A stretch of 64,000 bases of DNA from Anodontia alba. Taxonomy: Eukaryota > Mollusca > Bivalvia > Lucinida > Lucinidae. Below are positions 56,198-64,000 of this stretch, piece after piece. A program made the position numbers and the translations under genes. The notes beneath the pieces were generated by a model. The model was given only the letters and a program-made list of their open reading frames with translations, ran no database searches and was not told the origin of the DNA. Location of the stretch: positions 78,718,263-78,782,262 of the forward strand of contig OZ024831.1 in assembly GCA_964016985.1 (NCBI GenBank), read 5' to 3'. The first letter of the stretch is position 1, and every line of letters begins with the position of its first letter.

Positions 56198-56272
56198 TAA
56201 GAACAGGATAAAATAAGACATGTAATAAACTTGAAATGGCATGTTGCAGTATCAATGTTGATATTACCTATT

Positions 56273-57459
56273 TAGCTCACCTGAGGCAAAGGCTCGAGGG
56301 GAGCTTTTGTGATCACTCACCATTGATGGTCATCTGTCTGTCAACAATTTCTTTAAACAACATCTCCTCCTAAACCACTGTGCCAATTTACATCATAATC
56401 ACAGGAATGATCCTTGGGGGATACTGATTGAAAATTGTTCAAAGATTTGGAATCCATGCAGGATTCTGGTTGCCATAGCAACCCAAAGAAAAAAAACAAC
56501 AAAACATTAAACATCTTCTTGTCATAAACCACTGGAGCGATTTCAATATATTTTGGCAGAAATGTTCCTTTGGTGACCCTCTACAAAGATTGTTCAAGCC
56601 ATCATTATTCGTCATAAAACATGGTCTCCAGAGAGCAGGGCTTATTTTCCCCGATATAATTATATATGAAACTTTAAGAAATCTTCTTGTCAGAAACCAC
56701 TGTACTGATTTCAATATAATTTGGCAGAAATGTTCCTTTGGTGACCTTCTACATTGATTATTCAAGCAATCATGATTGGTCAAAAAACATTGCCACCAGT
56801 GGGCAGAGTTTAATTTCCCTATATGTCTATATAGAAAACTTTAAAAATCCTCTTGTCAGAAACCATTGAACGGATGTCAGTAAGATTTAGCAGAAATGTT
56901 TCTTTGGTGCCCTCTACAGATTGTTCAGGTCATCATGATTGTTCTAAAAACATGGCCGCTAGGGGTGAGGCTTATTTTCTCTGTATATCTATGTCGAAAA
57001 CTTTAAAAATTTTCTGGTCAGAAAATACAGGACCGATTTCAATATACTACAGCAGAAATATTCTTTTTGTAACCCTCTATCAAGATTGTTCAGGACATCA
57101 TGATTTCATCAAAAACATGGCTGCCAGGGGTGGGAGGGGGGAGGGGGGGGGGGTGCTGAGGGTGAGGGGTGTGTGGTTTCTCTATACATGTAAAATGTAT
57201 ATAGAAAATTCTAAAAATTTTCTTGTAAAACACCGGACTAATTTCAATATATCAGAAATATTGGATCATCATGTTTCTCTTGATCATAAAATTTATACAA
57301 AAATCTTAAAGCACTGAACTTGGGTTAGTATGCAAATCTTCTTGTCTCTATTGGTATACCTGTGATTTTAAGGTATTTTGTCCAGTTCTCAGATACTAAG
57401 AGCCTCTCATTAACCTTTACAATCTTCTCACCAGTTTAGCAGATGATATGCTATATCTA
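56273..57459 (+). mobile_element. Hairpin-ended tandem element E12, 3' end missing
   Basis: Starts TAGCTCACCTGAGGCAAAGG with imperfect pairing arm. The core has ~165-bp units with GATTTCAATATATTTTGGCA, AGAAATGTTCCTTTGGTGAC and ATCTTCTTGTCAGAAACCAC. A G-run lies at 57133-57152. No 3' hairpin; it stops where F4 begins. Confidence 0.7.
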
Positions 57460-57581
57460 TACCCCCGGCATACGAAGTATGAAGCGGTTTATAGTTTTCC
57501 TCTTTTCCAAAACAATGTTTGTGTGTGTGTGTGTGTTTGAGTGTGTGTGAGTGTGTGTCTATCTGCTTGTAAATTTTTTTT
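57460..57581 (+). mobile_element. Helitron-like element F4, 5' end only
   Basis: ATACCCCCGGCATACGAAGT with pairing arm, then a (GT)n stretch. Cut off by E13 at TTTTTTT. Confidence 0.7.
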
Positions 57582-59090
57582 TAGCTCACCTGGAGCTTTG
57601 CTCCAGGTCAGCTTATGCCGTGGCGTGTTGTCCGTTGTCTGTCCATCGTCCGTCGTTGACCTTTCACGTTTTTGACATCTCCTCCTGAATGGTAAGTGAC
57701 ATTGAGGTGAAACTTAGTGGGAGGCATTGTGGCAACATGGAGATTCAGAATTGCTAAAATTGTTCAGTTCCGATATCCAAGATGGCCGCCATGGCGGCCA
57801 TCTTGAAATTCTTCAAACGACATCTCCTCCCAAACCATAAGTCCGATTGAGCTGAAACTTGATGGGAGGCATCACAGTGACACAGAGATTCAGAATTGCT
57901 AAAATTGTTCAGTTCCGATGTCCAAGATGGCCGCCATGGTGGCCATATTGAAATTCTTCAAACGACATCTCCTCCCAAACCGTAAGTCGGATTGGGTCAA
58001 AACTTGATGGGAGACATCACAGTGACATAAATATTCAGAATTGCTAAAATCATTCCGTTCCTGTATTCAAGATGGCCGCCATCTTGAAATTCTTTCAACG
58101 ACATCTCCTCCCAAACCATAAGTCCGATTGAGCTGAAACTTGATGGAAGGCATCACAGTGAGACAGAGATTCAAAATTGCTAAAATCATTCCGTTCCGAT
58201 GTCCAAGATGGCCGCCATGGTGGCCATCTTGAAATTCTTCAAAGGACATCTCCTCCCAAACTGTAAGTCCGATTGAGCCAAAACTTGATGGGAGGCATCA
58301 CAGTGACACAAAGATTCAGAATTGCTCAAATCGTTCCGTTCCAATATCCAAGATGGCCAACACGGCGGCCATCTTGAAATTCTTCAAATGACATCTCCTC
58401 CCAAACCGTAAGTAGGATTGAGCCAAAACTTGATGGGAGGCATCACAGTGACATGGAGATTTAGAATTGCTGAAATAGTTCCGTTCCGATATCCAAGATG
58501 GCTGCCATGGTGGCCATCTTGAAATTCTTCAAACCACATCTCCTCCCAAACCATAAGTCCGAATGAGCCAAAACTTCATGGGAGACATCACAGTGACACA
58601 GAGATTCAAAATTGCTAAAATCGTTCTGTTCTGATATCCAAGATGACCGCCACACGGCGGTCATCTTTAAATTCTTCAAACGACATCTCCTCCCAAACCA
58701 TAAGTCCGATTGAGCTGAAACTTGATGGGAGGCATCACAGAGACACAAAGATTCAAAATTGCTAAAATCATTTCATTCCGATATCCAAGATGGCCACCAT
58801 GGCGGCCATCTTGAAATTCTTCAAATGACATCTCCCAAACCATAAGTCGAATTGAGCCAAAACTTGATCATGGAGGCATCACAGTGACACAAAGATTCAG
58901 AATTGCTAAAGTCGTTCCATTCCAATATCCAAGATGGCCACAACAGCGGCCATCTTGAAATTCTTCAAACAACATCTCCTCCCAAATCATAAGTTTGATT
59001 GAGCAGAAACTTGATGGGAGGCTTCACAGTGACACACAGATTCAGAATTGCTGCATCGTTCAGTTCCAGTATCCAAGACCTGCATCCAGG
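57582..59090 (+). mobile_element. Hairpin-ended tandem element E13, ~142-bp core, 3' end missing
   Basis: The 5' hairpin TAGCTCACCTGGAGC / GCTCCAGGTCAGCT pairs well. About nine units of ~142 bp hold CGACATCTCCTCCCAAACC, GAAACTTGATGGGAGGCATC and TCCAAGATGGCCGCCATGG. The unit is a distant relative of the E5/E7 unit. It ends at TCCAGTATCCAAGACC with no recognisable 3' terminus. Confidence 0.78.
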
Positions 59091-59345
59091 GGGTGGGCTT
59101 AGGGGCCACAGCCCCGCCAGTTTGACTCCATTTTGAATATAGTAATGTAACTGCAAACCTCTAGCCCCACCACTTGCCCAGAAACCCACTAGATACAGGG
59201 TCTCTGGATCCAGACCTGTATCATTTTTTTTCTAAAAATACACACCCTCTGAATCAGTCGGTGTGATAACCTTTGGGAAAGAGCATCTTTACCGGTGTAC
59301 CGTTGTACTGCTCAACTATATGGAGTACCTATATAGAGTATCTCC
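59091..59345. other. Unique spacer
   Basis: About 250 bp with C/G-rich phrases (GGGGGTGGGCTTAGGGGCC). Nothing recognised. Confidence 0.4.
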
Positions 59346-59748
59346 GCCGTTGTTCTGTTTAACATATATAAAAGTAAGAATGAAAAGTTCAGGGAACGCC
59401 ATAATCAGAAGATGAGGCTTGAACAATCTTGGTAGAGGGTCACCAAAGGGACATTTCTGCAAAATTATATGGAAATCGGTCCAGTGGTTTCTGACAAGAA
59501 AATTTTTTAAGTTTTTAACTTAAAAATCTATTTTTAGCTCCTGTGACCTAGATATGCAATGGACCAGAACCATTTGAACAACTTTGAAAGAGGACCAACC
59601 AAGGATCATTCCTGTGAAGTTTGGTCAAATTCCAATCAGTGGTTTAGGAGGAGATGTTGTTTAAAGATTGTGGACGGACGGACGACGATGACGACGGACG
59701 GTGAGTGATCACAATACCTCACCTTGAGCCTTCGGCTCAGGTGAGCTA
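59346..59748 (-). mobile_element. Tandem element of E12 type, minus, truncated
   Basis: On the minus strand: 5' hairpin TAGCTCACCTGAGCCGAAGG at 59748 going down, then (GTCCGTC)n, and about 1.5 core units with AGAAATGTCCCTTTGGTGAC. The 3' part is missing. Confidence 0.75.
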
Positions 59749-60287
59749 AAAATAGATTTTCAAGATGGCTGACATGGCGGCCATCTTGGATTTCCGATTG
59801 GCACAATTTTAGCTATTTTTGATCTATAAATCACCCCAATGCTTCCTACCAAGTTTGGAGTCAACTGGCTTTCCGGTTAAGGAGTAGAAGCGAAAAATAG
59901 ATTTTCAAGATGGCTGCCATGGCAGCCATCTTGGATTTCCAATCAGCACGATCTTAGCTATTTTTGATCTACAAGTCACCCTGATGCTTCCTAGCAAGTT
60001 TGAAGTCAATTGGCCTTTCGGTTCAGGAGAAGAACAAAAAATAGATTTTCAAGATGGCAGCCATGGCGGCCTTCTTGGATTTCCGATCAGAATGATTTTA
60101 GCTATTTTTGATCTACAAGTCACCCCGATGCTTCCTACCAAGTATCGAGTCAATTGGCCCAGGGACGTAGGAGGAGTAGGCTTTTAAAACAATTGTTGAC
60201 ACCGCATGATGCACAACAGACGGCGGATGATGGACATTGACTGACCACAATAGCTCCTCAAGAGCACTTCGTGCTCAGGTGAGCTAA
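59749..60287 (-). mobile_element. Tandem element of E5/E7 type, minus, truncated
   Basis: 5' hairpin (minus) TAGCTCACCTGAGCACGAAG at 60286 downward, about three core units with the AAGATGGCC/GGCCATCTTG palindrome, ending directly against the hairpin of the preceding element. Confidence 0.8.
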
Positions 60288-61973
60288 AAATTTGAGCAAA
60301 TTTGGCTCAGTGGCTTCAGAGGAGAAGTCATCTGAAATTCTAAACAATTTTCCTATACAAATGTTATGGGGCTCATACAAATGCACAGGGAAGCAAACTT
60401 GACCTTGCCGTAAAAAGGTCAAATGTCAACGTACGACAATCTTTTTAGCAACTTTGGTAGATCTCCTGTCCCCGATGAATTGTGCACAGATTCAGCCCCA
60501 AGGCATCCTCGGTTCTGGAGAAGAAGATTTTTAAAGGGTTTTATAATATATGGGCATGGCGGTCATCTTGGTCAATGAACTGCGACCATTTTAGCAATCT
60601 TTCGTTCCCCCGACCTAAGAAGGCTCAGTATGAAATTTGAGCAAATTTGGCTCAGTGGCTTCAGAGGAGAAGTCCTTTGAAGTTCTCAACAATTTTCCTA
60701 TTCAAATGTATGGGGCTCATACAAATGCATAGGGAAGCAAACTTGATCTTGCCGTAAAAAGGTCAAATGTCAACGTACAACAATTCTTCTAGCAACTTTG
60801 GTAGACCTCCCATCCCCGATGATTCGTGTAAAGATTCAGCTCCAAGGCATTCTCGGTTCTGGAGGAGAAGATTTTTAAAGGTTTTTACCATATATGGGCA
60901 TGGTGGCCATCTTGGTCAATGGATGGCAACAATTTTAGCAATCTTCTGTTTCCCCATCCTAAGGTGGCTCCATATGAAATCTGAGCAAAATTGGCTCAGA
61001 GGCTTCAGAGGAGAAGTTGTTTGAAATTCTCAACAATTTTTCCATTCAAATGTATGGGGCTCATACAAATGCATAGGGAAGCGAACTTGACCTTGCTGTA
61101 AAAAGGTAAAACGTCAATGTACGACAATTCTTTTAGCAACTTTGGTAGACCTCTCGTCCCTAATGATTCGTGCAAAGATTCAGCCCCAAGGCATCCTCAG
61201 TTCTGGAGAAGAAGATTTTTAAAGGTTTTTACAATATATGGGCTTGGCGGCCATCTTGGTCAACAGACCGCAACCATTTTTGCAATCTTTCGTTCCTCCA
61301 CCCTAAGGAGGCTCCATATGAAAATTGACAGGCCTCCTAGCAAAACCTATAAAACCTATAATAACCTATAATTTTGTGTCAAACCTATAAAACCTTTATT
61401 TTGTTCATAAAACTTATGAAAAGCCTGTATTTTCATGAAAAAACCTATATTTTTCACATTTTGAACCTTCTCGCGACTCAACCCTAACTTTTCTTCAAAA
61501 TACCCTACTATTTTTACATTTTAGTCCCAAAAAAGTGATGAAAACTGTCAAGAAATTGTAATTTTTTTCCTCGCTCGCTTTGCTCGCTCGGACTTTGTAA
61601 AATTCAGATCAACCTTATCAGAATAATTTTGGCCCAAAAATTCATCAAATATTTTTTCTTCAGTTTTAAATCTAATTGTGAGTTTGGAAGAACCTTTCTT
61701 TAACCTATATTTTTTATTGAAAAACCTGTAAATAATCTATATTTTGAGGAAGAAGAACCTGTATAAAAACCTATATTTTCAAAGTGGGCCACTAGGAGGC
61801 CTGAATTATTTGAGCAAAATTGGCTCAGCGGCTTCAGAGGAGAAGTCGTTTGAAAATGTTAACAGACGGACGGATGCACGGATGGACGCAAGGACGTCCG
61901 GACGCATGGACGGACGGACGATGGACGAAAAGTGATCACAATAGCTCATCCTTAGCATAGCTCAAGTGAGCTA
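60288..61973 (-). mobile_element. Tandem element of ~340-bp core, minus, truncated
   Basis: 5' hairpin (minus) TAGCTCACTTGAGC / GCTAAGGATGAGCTA at 61942-61973, then (GTCCGTCC)n at ~61860-61925. About 3.5 units of ~340 bp contain (as read on +) GCAAATTTGGCTCAGTGGCT, ATGGGGCTCATACAAATGCA and GGCGGCCATCTTGGTCAA. Interrupted by a 475-bp inverted-repeat element. Confidence 0.78.
61329..61803. mobile_element. 475-bp element with CAGGCCTCCTAG inverted ends
   Basis: Perfect 12-bp terminal inverted repeats, CAGGCCTCCTAG (61329-61340) and CTAGGAGGCCTG (61792-61803). The inside is rich in AACCTATA words and has no transposase. CAG...CTG ends suggest hAT, but the flanks (AAAATTGA, AATTATTT) do not give a clean 8-bp duplication. 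Confidence 0.7.
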
Positions 61974-62291
61974 ATAACAAAAAGGAGAGAACAATTGATG
62001 AGAAGAGATTTGACATGTAAACAATTACATGTTATTACATGTTTTTCTGCAAAGTGACATGTAATTACAAGTAAATTTTTTGATGCATTAATACATGTAG
62101 TCAAGATCACAATTTTTTAGATTTACACATCAAATTCTACATGTAAATCTAGGAATACTCTTTGGTGATTAAAGTTTACACATAGAATTCTACACATAAA
62201 ATTTTATGCGTAAAATTCTACATATAAAACTCTACATGTAAATGGGAAATTCAAGGTTATGTCAGATGTACATTTGTAGGTGTGATACCTT
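61974..62291. repeat. AT-rich stretch of short inverted words
   Basis: Repeated TACATGTAA / TTACATGT and AATTCTACACATAAAATT words; could fold locally. No gene. Confidence 0.5.
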
Positions 62292-63185
62292 TAGGTCACC
62301 TGAGCAAGAAGTGCTTATGGTGAGCTTTTGGGATACCATGATGTATGTCCTACATTGGGACATCCATCCATCAGTCTGTCCCTCTGTCTGTCAACTTTTG
62401 CTTGCATACACTCTAAAGGGCATAGTTTTGATCCAATCTAAATGAAACTTTGTCAGAATGTTTATCAGGGCACAGTTTTAATCCAGTCTAAATGCAATTT
62501 TCTCAGAATGTTTATCTGCATAAAATCTAGGCCAAGTTTGAAACTAGATTACATCAGGTCAGAAACTAGGTCACAGAGTCAAACCTTAGAAAAACCTTAT
62601 GTACAAAATTGAGGTTTCATTTTCCACTGAATCTTTGTGAAACTTTTTTTGAATGTTTGCTTGAAGAATATATACGTTAAGTTCAAATATGGGTCATGTG
62701 GGTTTGAAAACTAGGTTATTTGATCAAATAATTGAAAAAATCTTGTGTACAAAATAGAGGCTTCATTTTTCAAGAAATGCTTGCAAAAGTTTGTCAGAGT
62801 GTTTATTTTGACAGTGATTAGGCCAAGTTCCAATACGGGCCACTTCAGATAAAAGAACTAGGTCAGTAGGTCAAATATAAGAAAAACTTGTGAACATTAT
62901 AGAGGCTTCATTTTCCATTGAATATTTTTGAAACTTCATTCAAATGTTTTTATGAACAATATCTAGGACAAGGTCTAATATGGGTAAAGTTGGTTCAAAG
63001 CTAGGTCACTAGGTCAAATCACTGAAAAACTTTGTGTACACAATAAAGACTTCATTTTTCAATGGATCTTTACGAAACTGTAATAAAGTTTGTTTTGACA
63101 ATATCTAGGTCAAGTACCAAACTGAATCATGTCAGGCCAAAGACTAGATCACTAGGTCAAATCTTTGAAAAACCATATATGCACA
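62292..63185 (+). mobile_element. Hairpin-ended tandem element E14, E6-like
   Basis: 5' hairpin TAGGTCACCTGAGCAAGAAG / TGCTTATGGTGAGC, then (CTGTC)n. Five or six diverged ~150-bp units contain GGTCACTAGGTCAAATC, GAAAAACCTTATGTACAAAA and CTAGGCCAAGTT. Related in layout to E6 but much more diverged. No clear 3' end. Confidence 0.65.
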
Positions 63186-63539
63186 ATAGAGCACCCTCAT
63201 CCAGATCTACATTATTTCCTCAAACCTATTTTGTTAACTTTTTGATGTCCAATTTTTAAGAGTAAATTAAAATAAATTAACTTCAAGCCATAAACCTGGA
63301 ATAAATTATCATTTTTGTTTTTCAAACAAACAATAAGCAGTATTAAAAAAAATGTTAATATTTTCAACTGAAATCATAACATATATCAGACACTGAGGAG
63401 CAGAATAGTTTTGGATGAAATTCAAAGGAAAACTGATCTACCCCACCCACTACATGTACATAAGAAACTACCAAAAGAGATAAGCTGCCTTTAGTGTCAG
63501 TTTATAATGCATCAAAATGGAATACTGAGAAAGTATTAA
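63186..63539. other. No recognisable feature
   Basis: AT-rich sequence between two elements in opposite orientation. No frame or repeat boundary of note. Confidence 0.45.
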
Positions 63540-64000
63540 AACAAGAGGCCCATGGGCCACGGCTTGCTCACCTGAGTGACATAGCCACTGCAGATATGCA
63601 GATGTTATGCAACATTTTTCCAATCCTATCATTGAAACTAATGAAAAGATCATCATTTGAGCAGTTCTTAGTTGTGAAGAAGAGTATATGGGCCTGACAG
63701 TCAAGCAAGTGTAATCACTTGAACAAACTATCAATCATATTTCAACAGTAGGATCAATGTGAAATTTGGTGGAAATTGGCTAAGTGGTTTCTGAAGAATT
63801 ATGATTTTATACATGTAAACAGCACAGTGGCAGGGAAATATAATAAACATAAACAAGATGGTGGCCATCTTAGATTTCCAATCAGAACAATTTTAGCTAT
63901 TGTTGCTCTACTAGTCACCTTGATACTTCCAATATAAATGTATATGGCCCATACAAATGCATGGGGAAGCAAATCTGACCTTGCTGTAAAAAGGTCTAAT
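63540..64000 (-). mobile_element. E5/E7/E8-type element, minus, runs off window
   Basis: Read on + it begins with the family's 3' terminus in reverse: ACAAGAGGCCCATGGGCC, GCTCACCTGAGTGACATAGC, then the unique tail with CCAATCCTATCATTG, and enters the first core unit (AAGATGGTGGCCATCTT at ~63856) before the window ends. Confidence 0.85.

Overview
The window reads as nuclear DNA of a bivalve mollusc or close relative. This is inferred from repeat content: short tandem-core elements whose cores carry AAGATGGCCGCC-type palindromes, AGCTCACCTGAG-type 5' hairpins, a tRNA-headed SINE with a conserved 3' body, mariners beginning CGAGGG, and a DIRS retrotransposon. The species cannot be named from sequence alone. 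There is no prokaryotic gene structure.

The only host gene I can support is AAR2 (the PRPF8/U5 snRNP assembly factor), on the + strand. It appears as three internal exons: 22062-22156, 37294-37390 and 55689-55854. The exons are in compatible phase, have consensus splice sites and encode consecutive parts of the protein. The introns between them are about 15.1 and 18.3 kb and consist almost wholly of mobile elements. Earlier and later exons were not found and probably lie outside the window.

Layout. 1-2795: Helitron-like tandem elements (family F). 3470-4709: broken mariner. 4958-9420: ~150-bp tandem array carrying three SINEs and one hairpin-ended tandem element. 9421-11690: G/C-tract minisatellite. 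11690-12565: 3' end of a non-LTR retrotransposon (minus). 12770-16390: small arrays and a 2.3-kb LTR-like insertion with a 5-bp target duplication. 17145-18528: SINEs. 18859-21082: a tandem element split by a mariner. 22162-34857: a DIRS-type tyrosine-recombinase retrotransposon with inverted terminal repeats, internal complementary region and broken RT/RNase H/recombinase, itself hit by at least four later insertions. 34906-36885: mixed fragments. 37561-55480: several long hairpin-ended tandem elements nested in each other, with a second mariner. 55891-64000: a SINE and further tandem elements in both orientations.

The unifying theme is a set of non-autonomous elements sharing one design: a 5' hairpin, a short (GTCCGT)n or (CTGT)n stretch, a tandem-repeat core, and a 3' hairpin followed by CTTGT or CTAG next to T. 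This fits Helentron/Helitron2-derived elements of the HINE/pearl kind. Family names are from memory of the literature and were not searched.
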